Shown: positions 18,951 through 29,592 of the stretch, one piece after another | How the letters are laid out: every line of letters starts with the position of its first letter | Position numbering within the stretch: position 1 is the first letter of the stretch | Assembly: GCA_902575065.1 (NCBI GenBank) | Contig: CACGPU010000002.1 | Span: 62,001-126,000, forward strand | DNA length: 64,000 nucleotides | Direction of reading: 5' to 3' | From: an uncultured Alphaproteobacteria bacterium | GTDB lineage: Bacteria > Pseudomonadota > Alphaproteobacteria > HIMB59 | Program-made: the position numbers and the translations under genes | The notes under the pieces: generated by a model | The model's input: the letters and a program-made list of their open reading frames with translations, nothing else | Database searches by the model: none | Told to the model about the DNA's origin: nothing

Positions 18951-21014
18951 ATGAAAATAGAACATAAATTTGAGTTGGGTAACCAACAAATTACACTAGA
19001 AACAAATCGAATAGCAAAACAAGCAGATGCATCTGTGGTTGTAACCTGTGGTGAAACAATGGTTATGGCTAATATTTGTGCAGCAAAAACACAAAAACCT
19101 GATATTGATTTTTTCCCATTAACAGTTAACTATCAGGAGAAATATTATGCCTCAGGTAAAATACCCGGAGGTTTTTTTAAGAGAGAGGCCAGACCGACTG
19201 AAAGAGAAACATTAACAAGTCGTTTAATTGATAGACCTATTAGGCCTCTATTTCACAAAAACTTTAAAAATGAAACTCAAGTAACATTAACTGTCCTATC
19301 TTACGATAGCGTTGTTGATCCTGATATAATTGCAATGTATGCAACCGGCGCAGCATTAGCTATTTCAGGTCTTCCTGTGGCAGGTACTTTGGGTTCCGCT
19401 AGAGTTGGATATATAGATGGAAAGCTAGTTGCAAATCCATCTATCCAAGATATGGAAAACTCTGAACTTGATCTCGTTGTGGCTGGAACAGAAGAGGGTG
19501 TCTTAATGGTTGAGTCTGAGGCCCAAGAACTCTCTGAGAACACCATGCTAGAGGCAGTAATGTTTGGACATGATTTTTATCAGACATTTATTAAAGAAGT
19601 TCAAAACTTTGCAAGCAAAACAGAAATTAAGACTTTTGAAGTCCCAAGCCTACCTGATTTTTATGAAGGCTTACAAAAAGACATTGAAAGTAAAATTTCA
19701 GATCCTATTCGTGAAGCATACGGTTTAGTTGATAAGCAAGAGCGAAGTCAAAAACTGACAGAGATCAGATCTTCTATTGTCGATAATGTTGAAGATGATC
19801 AGATTTTAGCCGCTACAACAATCATTAAAGATATAGAAAAAGACGTAGTTCGAGGCGATATCATCAAAAATAAAAGCCGTATTGATGGAAGAAAATTAGA
19901 TGAAGTAAGACAAATCACATGTGAATTAGACATTCTTCCTCGCGCTCATGGCTCAAGTCTCTTTACTCGCGGAGAAACTCAAGCATTAGTTGTTACCACA
20001 TTAGGAACGGGGGATGATGAGCAAATGATTGACTCTCTTGATCCTATGCATAAACAACATTTTATGTTGCATTATAATTTTCCTCCTTACTCTGTAGGAG
20101 AAGTAGGAAGAGTAGGAGCAACTGGTAGAAGAGAAATTGGTCATGGAAAACTAGCATGGAGAGCAGTTCATCCAATGTTACCAAAAAAAGAGGATTTCCC
20201 ATACACACTAAGATTAGTATCTGAGATCACTGAATCCAATGGTTCTAGTTCTATGGCTACAGTATGTGGCTCATCTCTTGCTTTGATGGCAGCGGGTGTG
20301 CCAATTAAAAAACATATTGGTGGAATAGCGATGGGTCTAATCAAAGAGGGAGAGGACTTTGTAGTGCTTAGCGATATCTTAGGTGATGAAGATCACTTAG
20401 GTGATATGGACTTCAAAGTTGCTGGTACTATGGATGGTATTACTTCTCTTCAAATGGATATTAAGATTACCAGTATTACTAAAGAAATTATGGAAATTGC
20501 TTTAAATCAAGCATCAGGTGGAAGAAAACATATTATTGGTGTTATGTCAGACTCCTTACCAGAAGCTCGAACAAAATTTTCTAAGCATGCTCCTCAAGTA
20601 ATCTCAATCACTATTGATAAAGCTAAAATAAAAGATGTTATTGGCTCAGGCGGTAAAGTAATTAAAAATATAGTCGAAGTCTCTGGAGCAAAACTAGAAG
20701 TCAATGATGATGGAATTGTAAAAATTGCATCTAGCAATGAAGAGTCAATTAATAAAGCTAAACAAATGGTGGAAGACATTGTAGCAGAACCTGAAGTTGG
20801 AAAAGTCTACACAGGAAAAGTTGTAAAAATTGTTGAGTTTGGAGCTTTTGTAAACTTTATGGGCGCAAGAGACGGATTACTTCATGTCTCACAAATTTCA
20901 CAAAAAAGAGTCGAGAATGTCTCTGATGTTTTATCTGAGGGACAAGAAGTTCAAGTTAAAGTGCTCGACGTAGATCGTGCGGGTAAAGTAAAGCTCAGCA
21001 TGAAAGAAGTCTAA
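18951..21014 (+). CDS. pnp: polyribonucleotide nucleotidyltransferase
   Basis: Two RNase PH domains, KH and S1; [27 protein letters not shown]. Confidence 0.97.
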   Translation: MKIEHKFELGNQQITLETNRIAKQADASVVVTCGETMVMANICAAKTQKPDIDFFPLTVNYQEKYYASGKIPGGFFKREARPTERETLTSRLIDRPIRPLFHKNFKNETQVTLTVLSYDSVVDPDIIAMYATGAALAISGLPVAGTLGSARVGYIDGKLVANPSIQDMENSELDLVVAGTEEGVLMVESEAQELSENTMLEAVMFGHDFYQTFIKEVQNFASKTEIKTFEVPSLPDFYEGLQKDIESKISDPIREAYGLVDKQERSQKLTEIRSSIVDNVEDDQILAATTIIKDIEKDVVRGDIIKNKSRIDGRKLDEVRQITCELDILPRAHGSSLFTRGETQALVVTTLGTGDDEQMIDSLDPMHKQHFMLHYNFPPYSVGEVGRVGATGRREIGHGKLAWRAVHPMLPKKEDFPYTLRLVSEITESNGSSSMATVCGSSLALMAAGVPIKKHIGGIAMGLIKEGEDFVVLSDILGDEDHLGDMDFKVAGTMDGITSLQMDIKITSITKEIMEIALNQASGGRKHIIGVMSDSLPEARTKFSKHAPQVISITIDKAKIKDVIGSGGKVIKNIVEVSGAKLEVNDDGIVKIASSNEESINKAKQMVEDIVAEPEVGKVYTGKVVKIVEFGAFVNFMGARDGLLHVSQISQKRVENVSDVLSEGQEVQVKVLDVDRAGKVKLSMKEV

Positions 21015-21025
21015 AAAAATAATCA

Positions 21026-21062
21026 GTAGCGCAGATTTTAGAAAAATTTGTGCTACCTTTTC
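21026..21062 (+). terminator. intrinsic terminator after pnp
   Basis: 14-bp stem 21026-21039/21043-21056 (two G-U) then CCTTTTC. Confidence 0.7.
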
Positions 21063-21073
21063 TAAGATTAGAT

Positions 21074-21430
21074 TTAGTTTTCTCCAAACCACTCCCAAAT
21101 GACTGTAGCCATCGTATCACAGTCAGTTTCACCAGCAGATATTACAGCTGATGCACCTAGCCCACCTCTCTCCCAAGCAAGTTCTTGGTCGTTTGTTAAG
21201 TGCTCTAATTCAGAAGAGTATCTATCAAATCTAGGACTGTTCGGCAATCTGTCTAATATTACCTCGTAATATTGATTATCAGCACAATACTCTTCATACA
21301 CATATATTTGAGTCCATAAACCACCTAAAGCTGCTACATCTTCATTTGCAACTTCAACATCGTGAAAAGCAAGTGCAAATTTACTTAAAAAAAATAAAAA
21401 TATTAAAGGAATTAAAAAGATTTTCTTCAT
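21074..21430 (-). CDS. hypothetical secreted protein
   Basis: N-terminal signal peptide (MKKIFLIPLIFLFFLSKFALA); no recognised family. Confidence 0.6.
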   Translation of the reverse strand: MKKIFLIPLIFLFFLSKFALAFHDVEVANEDVAALGGLWTQIYVYEEYCADNQYYEVILDRLPNSPRFDRYSSELEHLTNDQELAWERGGLGASAVISAGETDCDTMATVIWEWFGEN

Positions 21431-21458
21431 TAGGTCAGTTTATATACTTTTTTCGTTT

Positions 21459-22235
21459 CTACAAATCTTGAATGCTCATACCTACATTGTTGTAGCCGTT
21501 GTCTACATAAAGTATTTCACCTGTAACACCTTTAGAAAGATCGCTCATTAAGTAAACAGATGACTTACCAATATCATCCAATGACAATGGTTTTTTTATA
21601 GGAGAATTTTCAATGGTATAATTATAAATCTTTCTTGATTTGTTTATAACGGCACCTGCTAAAGTTCTCATCGGCCCAGCTGAAATTGCATTAACTCTAA
21701 TTCCTCTGTCACCCATATCAACAGCAAGATACTTTATAGAGGTTTCCAAAGCAGCCTTTGCAACACCCATTACATTATAACTTTGCATATATCTTGTGGA
21801 CCCATAATAAGTAAGGGCCATAATTGATGCACCATTATTCATTTTTGGCGAAAGCATCCTCACCATTTCAGTCAATGAGTATGCAGAAATATGCAGTGTT
21901 TTAAGAAAATTTTCTCTAGTTGTATTTATATATTTACCCGACAGTTCATTTTTATCTGAATAGGCAACCGCGTGAACAAAAAAGTCAATATTTCCTTTAA
22001 TGCCATTACAAACATTTTCAAGTGATGATGTTTCAGATACGTCACAAGGCATAATTCCTAAGCAATTAATTTTCTCAGATAGGGGCTCGACTCTTTTTTT
22101 GATTGAGTCATTCTGATAGGTTAAATACATACTTGCACCTTCATCACTCAAGGACTTTGCAATACCCCATGCAATCGAATGATCATTGGCTATACCTACA
22201 ACCAATCCTTTTTTGCCCTCTAAAATTTTACTCAT
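21459..22235 (-). CDS. fabI: enoyl-ACP reductase FabI
   Basis: SDR fold, Y-x6-K (YNVMGVAK), FabI-typical N-terminus; fabA-fabB-fabI order. Confidence 0.92.
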   Translation of the reverse strand: MSKILEGKKGLVVGIANDHSIAWGIAKSLSDEGASMYLTYQNDSIKKRVEPLSEKINCLGIMPCDVSETSSLENVCNGIKGNIDFFVHAVAYSDKNELSGKYINTTRENFLKTLHISAYSLTEMVRMLSPKMNNGASIMALTYYGSTRYMQSYNVMGVAKAALETSIKYLAVDMGDRGIRVNAISAGPMRTLAGAVINKSRKIYNYTIENSPIKKPLSLDDIGKSSVYLMSDLSKGVTGEILYVDNGYNNVGMSIQDL

Positions 22236-23445
22236 TAAAGCTAGTTAGATAGATAGATGCATTCGTTCCGCCAAAACCAAAGCTATTCGAAAGTATAGAA
22301 TTGATTTTGATATCATTTTTATTCTCTAAGAGAATATTCATTCCTTCAGCCTTTTCATCTAAGTTTGTAATATTGGCTGACTCAACCATAAAATTATTTT
22401 CCATCATTAAAAGAGAGTAAACGGCTTCTTGTACACCAGTTGCTCCGAGTGAATGACCAGTTAGTGACTTTGTAGAGCTGGTTGGAGGTATCTTATCTCC
22501 AAAAACCTCTTTTATACCTTGTAACTCAATCATGTCCCCGACAGGTGTTGATGTTCCATGAGCGTTGATATAATCAACAGGTCTACCCTGTGTTGCCATC
22601 TGCATACACCTTACTGCCCCTTCTCCAGAGGGTTGAACCATGTCATATCCATCTGAAGTCTGACCAAAACCTTGAATTTCTGCAACAATACTGGCCCCTC
22701 TTGCTTTTGCACTATCAAGGCTCTCAACTACTAAAACTCCAGCACCTCCACCAATGACAAACCCATCTCTTGAAGAGTCGTAAGCTCGAGAAGCAACCTC
22801 TGGTGTTTCATTATATTTACTTGATAAAGCACCCATGGCATCAAATAAAATTGACATTGTCCAATGGGTTTCTTCACCACCCCCAGCAAATACAATTTCT
22901 TGTTGCCCATGTCTAATGAGATCATAAGCATTACCAATACAGTGCAAACTTGTCGAACACGCTGAACTAATGGAGTAATTTACACCTTTAATTTTAAAAG
23001 GAGTTGCTAAAGTAGCAGAATTTCCTGATGCCATTGTTCTAGTAACCATATAAGGTCCAATTTTTTTAACACCTTTTTCTCTAGCTATATCAAATGCTTG
23101 TTGCAGTTGATACGTTGAAGGCCCACCTGACCCCATCACTAACCCAGTATTAACATTAGATATAAGTCCCTCATCAAGACCTGAATGTTCAATTGCCTCT
23201 TTCATTGCAATATAATTGTATGCTGCGCCTTCCCCCATAAAACGCAAAATTTTTCGATCTACATTTTCTTCAATATTTATTTTAGGTTTTCCATGTACAT
23301 GACTTCTCATTCCAAGTTCTTCATATTCCTTACAATGACTAATCCCAGATTTCACATCTCTTAAGCTCTGTAAAACTTCTTTTTTATTATCTCCTATACA
23401 AGAAACAATACCGTATCCAGTAACGACAACTCTTTTATTACTCAT
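22228..23445 (-). CDS. fabB: beta-ketoacyl-ACP synthase I FabB
   Basis: [33 protein letters not shown]. Confidence 0.95.
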   Translation of the reverse strand: MSNKRVVVTGYGIVSCIGDNKKEVLQSLRDVKSGISHCKEYEELGMRSHVHGKPKINIEENVDRKILRFMGEGAAYNYIAMKEAIEHSGLDEGLISNVNTGLVMGSGGPSTYQLQQAFDIAREKGVKKIGPYMVTRTMASGNSATLATPFKIKGVNYSISSACSTSLHCIGNAYDLIRHGQQEIVFAGGGEETHWTMSILFDAMGALSSKYNETPEVASRAYDSSRDGFVIGGGAGVLVVESLDSAKARGASIVAEIQGFGQTSDGYDMVQPSGEGAVRCMQMATQGRPVDYINAHGTSTPVGDMIELQGIKEVFGDKIPPTSSTKSLTGHSLGATGVQEAVYSLLMMENNFMVESANITNLDEKAEGMNILLENKNDIKINSILSNSFGFGGTNASIYLTSFNE

Positions 23446-23953
23446 TGAATAAACCCACTCTTAAATCATTGGCATGGTAAATTATTTTTTCTTTGTGAAT
23501 TATCTGCCCATCTCCATACCCAATTGATAACCCTTTTTTATTTAAAGATTTTTTTAAACTAACTTTATATCTTATTAATTCTTTGTCCGGTTTAATTTCT
23601 TCAACAAATTTTATTTCCCCAACACCCAAAGCACGACCTTTCCCAGGATACCCAAGCCAACCTAGATAAAAACCCAACATTTGCCATAAAGCGTCAAGAC
23701 CCAAACATCCGGGCATAATTGGATCACCCAAGAAATGACATTTAAAGAACCATAAATCCTCATTTATATCCAGTTCAGCAGTTATTTCTCCTTTCCCATG
23801 TACCCCGCCATCTTTATTGACATTAGTGATGCGATCAAACATAAGCATAGGAGGTGCTGGTAGTTGGGCATTTCCCTTTCCAAATAAATTTCCTCTCCCA
23901 CACTCAATGATTTCTTCGTAACTATAACTAGATTGAGGTTTAAATGTATTCAT
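23438..23953 (-). CDS. fabA: 3-hydroxydecanoyl-ACP dehydratase FabA
   Basis: [31 protein letters not shown]. Confidence 0.96.
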   Translation of the reverse strand: MNTFKPQSSYSYEEIIECGRGNLFGKGNAQLPAPPMLMFDRITNVNKDGGVHGKGEITAELDINEDLWFFKCHFLGDPIMPGCLGLDALWQMLGFYLGWLGYPGKGRALGVGEIKFVEEIKPDKELIRYKVSLKKSLNKKGLSIGYGDGQIIHKEKIIYHANDLRVGLFNE

Positions 23954-23954
23954 A

Positions 23955-24725
23955 TTAATGAGGACAATCTTTATTTGTTAATTGTAGTTTGTTTATGTCC
24001 GAAGTCAAAAGGTCTATCAAATTGATTTCACTTTTCAGTTGAGTTTTAATTTTTGCAAGGGCAAATATAATTTTCATACAAGCAAAACTAGTAACAAATC
24101 CTGCAACTGGACCTATCATTGCGCTGTTAAGACAACGGTGATTCTGATCAACTTTAGGAAATAGACACTCAAAACATAATGGATTATTTTCTTCATTGTT
24201 TTGTGCAAAGTATATGCCCTCTGAAGAGTTAATTGATATGGATACAAATGAGATTTTATTTGCTTTAGAATATTTTGAAGAAAAAATTTTATTATAATGA
24301 TTATCTGTGCAATCAAATATTAAATCAAAATTATTATTTGGATTTTTTTTTATGAAAGACTCAAAATTAAAAGAATGCTCTTTTATTATTGTTGAGTCAT
24401 TTATATTTTTAAGTTTATGTTTTGAAGTGTTAGATTTAGATTTACCAACATCATCTTTATCGTAATTAATTTGTCGATGTAAATTTGACTTCTCTATAAT
24501 ATCATAATCAACAAGATGAATTTCACCAACCCCAGCTCGAACAAGATATTGAGATGCAACAGTTCCCAGAGCGCCTAAGCCAATTATACAAATTTTTTTC
24601 TTAGAGATATTTATTTGCCCCTCTTCATTTATCCCAGGAACTAAAATTTGTCTTCCAAACTCTTCAATCAGTTTTTCACTCTGTTCCTGTTGATCCAAAA
24701 CCACCACTCCCCCTCTCGCTTTCAC
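23955..24725 (-). CDS. ThiF/MoeB/HesA-family adenylyltransferase
   Basis: GLGALGTVASQYLVRAGVGEIHLVDYD, LHRQ, CECL zinc-binding-type motif. Confidence 0.88.
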   Translation of the reverse strand: MKARGGVVVLDQQEQSEKLIEEFGRQILVPGINEEGQINISKKKICIIGLGALGTVASQYLVRAGVGEIHLVDYDIIEKSNLHRQINYDKDDVGKSKSNTSKHKLKNINDSTIIKEHSFNFESFIKKNPNNNFDLIFDCTDNHYNKIFSSKYSKANKISFVSISINSSEGIYFAQNNEENNPLCFECLFPKVDQNHRCLNSAMIGPVAGFVTSFACMKIIFALAKIKTQLKSEINLIDLLTSDINKLQLTNKDCPH

Positions 24726-25119
24726 TTAAATCACTTACCAGTTCAAAATTAACCTTTTCATATTTTGACACAACCATTTGTGCAATCCTCATTTTATCTT
24801 CAATTTCAAACATTTTTGATCCATGATTTATTAAAATCACTTTTATTTCCCCTCGATAGTCCGCATCTATAGTTCCTGGACTGTTAAGAACAGTAATAAA
24901 GTTTTTCAAAGCCAGTCCACTTCGAGGTCTAATTTGAACTTCTAATCCATTTGGAATTTCAAAAAATAATCCAGTTCCAATTAGTTTTGTTTCTTTTGGT
25001 AGTATGCTAACTTTTCCATTAGGTAAGAATGCTCTAATATCCATCCCTGCACTAGATGATGTCTCATAAGTTGGAAGAATTACCTTATCGTTTATTTTTT
25101 TTACTTTTATATGAACCAT
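24676..25119 (-). CDS. dut: dUTP diphosphatase
   Basis: SSAGMDIRA, PRSGLALKN, GTIDADYRGEI, RGSGGFGSTG. Confidence 0.96.
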   Translation of the reverse strand: MVHIKVKKINDKVILPTYETSSSAGMDIRAFLPNGKVSILPKETKLIGTGLFFEIPNGLEVQIRPRSGLALKNFITVLNSPGTIDADYRGEIKVILINHGSKMFEIEDKMRIAQMVVSKYEKVNFELVSDLSESERGSGGFGSTGTE

Positions 25120-25120
25120 C

Positions 25121-25759
25121 CTAATTCTTTATATTGTTAATGTATTTAACAATTTTATTTGCAAAAATCGTTTTACTTACATTTCCTAAATTTAAAAAGT
25201 CACCTGACTTTCCAATTAAAATACCATTATTGTATTTTGAATTAAAAATTTTATTTTCTGCTGTTGGAAAGTTCAAAACTAGATAATCACAATTTTTGGA
25301 AAGCAACTTTTTTTTTGCATTTTGAAATACATCATCTGTTTCATAAGCAAATCCGACTGTAATCTTAGGTTTATATTTTCCAAATGACATTGATTTTAAA
25401 ATATCAGGGTTATTGATTAATTTTAAAGACATTCCATTTTTTTTCTTAATTTTCAGTTTATTATATTTTTTAGCTTTATAATCACTTACCGCAGCATTAA
25501 AAATTCCTAAGTCGATAGACTTATATTTTTTTGCTTCTTTTAACATTTCATCTGCTGTAGGAGTGAAGATAAATTTAACATTTTTTGAAACTATTTGTTT
25601 TGTTTGAAGATATCCATGTAAACAAATAACTTTATAATTAAATTTTAATAGGCTTTTTATTAAAGCTATGCCTTGCCGACCTGATGACTCATTTGATATA
25701 TATCTTACTGGATCTATATACTCTCGAGTGCACCCAATAGTTATTAATGCTTGTTTCAA
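25121..25759 (-). CDS. coaB: phosphopantothenate-cysteine ligase, CoaB domain as separate ORF
   Basis: ITIGCTREYIDPVRYISNESSGRQG; TTG start immediately after coaC stop, same frame. Confidence 0.85.
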   Translation of the reverse strand: MKQALITIGCTREYIDPVRYISNESSGRQGIALIKSLLKFNYKVICLHGYLQTKQIVSKNVKFIFTPTADEMLKEAKKYKSIDLGIFNAAVSDYKAKKYNKLKIKKKNGMSLKLINNPDILKSMSFGKYKPKITVGFAYETDDVFQNAKKKLLSKNCDYLVLNFPTAENKIFNSKYNNGILIGKSGDFLNLGNVSKTIFANKIVKYINNIKN

Positions 25760-26278
25760 TTACTTAAGTTGACTAATTATTTCACTAGGATCAACTAATC
25801 GACCACTACCATATTCACCACAAGCTAAAGACCCATCATCTGGGCCAATAAAATGATGACCAATTTTCCTTAAATAGTCCACATTGTCTTGAATAATTTG
25901 ATTAGCCCACATTTCTTTATTCATTGCAGGTGCAAAATATATAGGTTTGTTTGCAGCAATCATACATGTTAGAGCTAGGTCATCACAAAAACCTTTTGCA
26001 AATTTTGAAATTATATTAGCTGTCGCAGGGTAAACAATAATATGATTATTATCTCGTGCTAATTTTATGTGACCAATTTTTTTTTCCATATCCAAATCAA
26101 AGAGCTCTGAATACACTGGCTTATTGGAAATTGTTTCAACTAGTAGTTTAGAAATAAACTCATAAGTGTTTTTTGTTGCAATAACTTCATATTCAATGGC
26201 TTTTTTTTGGCACTCACGAATTAGATCTAAAGATTTATAACAGCCAACACTCCCCGTTATTATTATTAAAATTTTCAT
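25760..26278 (-). CDS. coaC: phosphopantothenoylcysteine decarboxylase, CoaC domain as separate ORF
   Basis: GSVGCYKSLDL, YPATANIISKFAKGFCDDL, APAMNKEMW. Confidence 0.87.
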   Translation of the reverse strand: MKILIIITGSVGCYKSLDLIRECQKKAIEYEVIATKNTYEFISKLLVETISNKPVYSELFDLDMEKKIGHIKLARDNNHIIVYPATANIISKFAKGFCDDLALTCMIAANKPIYFAPAMNKEMWANQIIQDNVDYLRKIGHHFIGPDDGSLACGEYGSGRLVDPSEIISQLK

Positions 26279-26976
26279 TTTTTCTGCACTATATATATGC
26301 TGTTAGCTCCAGAAATGAAATCAATAGTTTTAATATGAGAAAAACCTGTATTTATCAGTTCTTTAAGAAGGTTATTTTGATTAGGAAAAGAAATAATACT
26401 GTCAGCTAAGTATTTATAACTATGTCTATCATTGGAGATAATGCTACCGGTAAAAGGCAAAACATATTTTAAAAATTTTTTGTATGGATTTTTTAATAAA
26501 TCTCTTTTTGGAATACCAAATTCCATAATAAAAAAATAACCATTTTTTTTAAGACATCTATAAATCTCAGAAAAACCATTTTTTCGTTTTTTAAAATTTC
26601 TTACACCGTAAGTACATGTTATAATTTGAAAAAAATTTTTCTTATACGGCAAATTTTCTGCATAACCAACTTCGTAATTAATTATTTTAGAACTATTTTT
26701 TTTTCTAGATATTTTATGCATTTCAGAAACGGGGTCTAAAGCATAAAGATTTTTTGAAATAGGAAGCAAATTAAAAATATCCCCACTGCCACTTGCAATA
26801 TCTAAAATTTTCTCATTGTCAGTATGTTTTGATAATACAAGATCAACAAAATATTTTTTCCAAAGTCTATGTATGCCAAAACTCATAATATCGTTCATTA
26901 AGTCATATTTTGCATGAGATACATTTTCAAAAATATCTGTAATATTATAATGATTTGAATTATTTTTAGTTATCAT
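26275..26976 (-). CDS. ubiE: demethylmenaquinone/ubiquinone C-methyltransferase UbiE
   Basis: MNDIMSFGIHRLWKKYFV, DIASGSGDI, TCTYGVRNF; start set at MITKNNSNHY. Confidence 0.88.
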   Translation of the reverse strand: MITKNNSNHYNITDIFENVSHAKYDLMNDIMSFGIHRLWKKYFVDLVLSKHTDNEKILDIASGSGDIFNLLPISKNLYALDPVSEMHKISRKKNSSKIINYEVGYAENLPYKKNFFQIITCTYGVRNFKKRKNGFSEIYRCLKKNGYFFIMEFGIPKRDLLKNPYKKFLKYVLPFTGSIISNDRHSYKYLADSIISFPNQNNLLKELINTGFSHIKTIDFISGANSIYIVQKK

Positions 26977-27793
26977 GCCTGAATTACCTGAAGTAGAAAC
27001 CACAATAAGATATTTAAAGTCAAAAGTTAAAGGAAAAAAAATTATTTCTATCAATAGGTCACAAAAAAAACTAAGGAAAAATTTAAACTTTAAAGATCTT
27101 GAGCAAATATCTCAGAAAAAAATCATATCCGTTGAACGTTTTGCAAAATACATAATCATAGGATTAGAAAATGATAATTACATAATTATTCATTTGGGAA
27201 TGAGCGGTCGTTTAAAGTTTTATTTAAACGAGAATTATAAAAAAGAAAAACATGATCATGTTGTTCTGCAATTTAATAATTTTAAAATTATTTTTAATGA
27301 TCCTCGTAGGTTTGGCATGTTTTTTAGACTTAAAGATTCAAAAGAAGTTAAATTTTTTTTTAATAACTACGGCACTGATTTACTAATTAATAAGGTTAAT
27401 TTAAATAAGATATACAATATACTTATAAAGAAAAAAATTTCTTTGAAACAAGCTCTCCTAGATCAAAGTTTAATAGTGGGTATTGGAAACATATACGCTA
27501 ATGAGGCTCTTTTTCACTCAAGGTTAAATCCTCAAAGACTTACACACACACTTAAAAAAGCTGAAATATCTAAGTTATTAAGCTCTTGTAAATTTGTATT
27601 GAAATTATCTTTAAAAAATGGTGGCTCTTCAATAAATGATTATAAATCCCCAGATGGAACCCTCGGAAGTTTTCAAAGCTTATTTAAGGTTTATCAAAAG
27701 AAACATGTTATATACAAAAAAAAGACCTATAAGATAAAAAAAATCATCCAAAATGGGCGTTCAACTTTTTTTTCACCTGCTTTACAAAAATAA
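26975..27793 (+). CDS. mutM: formamidopyrimidine-DNA glycosylase
   Basis: MPELPEVETT, GIGNIYANEALF; C-terminus lacks the usual four-Cys zinc finger. Confidence 0.92.
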   Translation: MPELPEVETTIRYLKSKVKGKKIISINRSQKKLRKNLNFKDLEQISQKKIISVERFAKYIIIGLENDNYIIIHLGMSGRLKFYLNENYKKEKHDHVVLQFNNFKIIFNDPRRFGMFFRLKDSKEVKFFFNNYGTDLLINKVNLNKIYNILIKKKISLKQALLDQSLIVGIGNIYANEALFHSRLNPQRLTHTLKKAEISKLLSSCKFVLKLSLKNGGSSINDYKSPDGTLGSFQSLFKVYQKKHVIYKKKTYKIKKIIQNGRSTFFSPALQK

Positions 27794-27852
27794 AAAAATG
27801 TGTATAAGTTACTAACGCTTTTAGACGAACAACCTGTTAATAATATTTTTAT

Positions 27853-28119
27853 ATGCCACAACATAAATCAGCAAAAAAAAGACTTCGACAGTCTGATAGA
27901 AAAAAAACAGTTAACAAAGCTGTAAAATCAAATGTTTCAACCCAACTAAAGGCAATTGATAAACTCATTAAAGATAAAAAGGTAGAGGAATCAATGGTGA
28001 AACTAAAAGTAGTTATGTCTGTATTGCATAAATCTACTAAAAAGAAAATTATGCACCTTAATAAGGCATCTAGAACTATCTCAAAACTACAAAAAGATAT
28101 AACTGCAATTTCAAAATAA
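27853..28119 (+). CDS. rpsT: 30S ribosomal protein S20
   Basis: Small basic protein with HKSAKKRLRQSDRK N-terminus; precedes dnaA. Confidence 0.93.
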   Translation: MPQHKSAKKRLRQSDRKKTVNKAVKSNVSTQLKAIDKLIKDKKVEESMVKLKVVMSVLHKSTKKKIMHLNKASRTISKLQKDITAISK

Positions 28120-28224
28120 TTTTTTTTTTCAAGCAATTTTTTTAAAAAAAAACATTTTTTTTATTCCTCTTTTTTAACTTTTCATGCTTAAATAGCGCAT
28201 CTTTTAGAGGAAGGAATTAAGTTA

Positions 28225-29592
28225 GTGGAAGACGAAAAGCATCAAGGTGGCATAGATGTGTCCTGGCCGAAGATCACATCTGAACTAAAAAAATCACTTG
28301 ATAAAGATACCTTCCAAAATTGGATTAAGCCAATCTATTTCGAGTCACATATTGATACCTCTCTCACCCTTTCAGTTCCAACGAGATTTCTTCGTGATTG
28401 GATAATTAAAAATTATGCTTCTGTTATCAAAAAAGCTTATATGGATCAAGGTCATAGCATCGATAAATTGGCTATACTCGTCAAAGAAAATAATAATCGA
28501 ATTATTCCTGGCACAGAAGTCATTTATGAGGATAAAGATGATGATGAAGACACATATTATGATGATATTTCTGCACCATTAGATCCAAAATTTACTTTTG
28601 ATAATTTTATCGTTGGTAAACCCAATGAGTTGGCTTACGCAGCAGCCCAACGTGTAGCACAATCAGAAGTCGTAAGCTTTAATCCATTATTTTTGTATGG
28701 TGGTGTTGGATTAGGAAAAACACATTTAATGCATGCTGTTGCATGGAATATTAAAAAAAGAAATCCCAAAAAAAATGTTGTTTATTTAACAGCTGAAAAA
28801 TTTATGTATCAGTTTATTAAAGCTTTGAGATTTAAAAATATTATGAGTTTTAAAGAACAATTTAGATCAGTAGATGTTCTAATGATCGATGATGTGCAAT
28901 TTATTATTGGTAAAGATAACACACAGGAAGAGTTCTTTCATACTTTCAATACTTTAATCGACAAAAAAAGACAAATTATCATCTCAGCTGATAAATCTCC
29001 TGCTGACCTTGATGGATTAGAGGACAGATTAAAGTCCAGATTAGGCTGGGGATTAGTAGCGGATATACATCCATTAACTTATGAATTACGATTAGGTATT
29101 CTGCAGGCTAAAGCTGAACAAAAATCCCTTAAACTAAAACAAGAAGTAATGGAATTTTTAGCAAATAAGATCACAAATAATGTCAGAGAAATGGAAGGCG
29201 CCTTGAATAGATTAGCAGTTCATGCTTCAATTCAGGACTCAGAAATATCTGTTGACCTCGTAAAAGATGTTTTAAAAGATTTACTCAGGACCAACTCAAG
29301 AAAAATTACAATTGATGAGATTCAAAAGAAAGTTGTTGAGCATTACAACATCAAACTTTCAGATATGCATTCACCGAGAAGATCAAGGTCTGTGGCGCGT
29401 CCAAGACAAGTTGCAATGTATTTAGCTAAGTCAATTACCACAAGATCTTTACCTGAAATTGGTAGAAAATTTGGTGGCAGAGATCATACCACTGTTATTC
29501 ATGCTATTAAAACTATCGAAGAAATTATGGTAAATGATCCTAACCTAGCAGAAGATATTGAACTTTTGACTAGAATATTGCAAACTTCTTAA
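28225..29592 (+). CDS. dnaA: chromosomal replication initiator DnaA
   Basis: FNPLFLYGGVGLGKTHLMHAV, C-terminal GRDHTTVIHA. Confidence 0.97.
   Translation: MEDEKHQGGIDVSWPKITSELKKSLDKDTFQNWIKPIYFESHIDTSLTLSVPTRFLRDWIIKNYASVIKKAYMDQGHSIDKLAILVKENNNRIIPGTEVIYEDKDDDEDTYYDDISAPLDPKFTFDNFIVGKPNELAYAAAQRVAQSEVVSFNPLFLYGGVGLGKTHLMHAVAWNIKKRNPKKNVVYLTAEKFMYQFIKALRFKNIMSFKEQFRSVDVLMIDDVQFIIGKDNTQEEFFHTFNTLIDKKRQIIISADKSPADLDGLEDRLKSRLGWGLVADIHPLTYELRLGILQAKAEQKSLKLKQEVMEFLANKITNNVREMEGALNRLAVHASIQDSEISVDLVKDVLKDLLRTNSRKITIDEIQKKVVEHYNIKLSDMHSPRRSRSVARPRQVAMYLAKSITTRSLPEIGRKFGGRDHTTVIHAIKTIEEIMVNDPNLAEDIELLTRILQTS

Noticed and set aside
28120-28224. rpsT-dnaA intergenic region as replication origin
   Set aside because: No DnaA-box cluster (TTATCCACA-like) recognised, only A/T tracts; many alphaproteobacteria place the origin elsewhere. 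GC-skew over the whole genome is needed.
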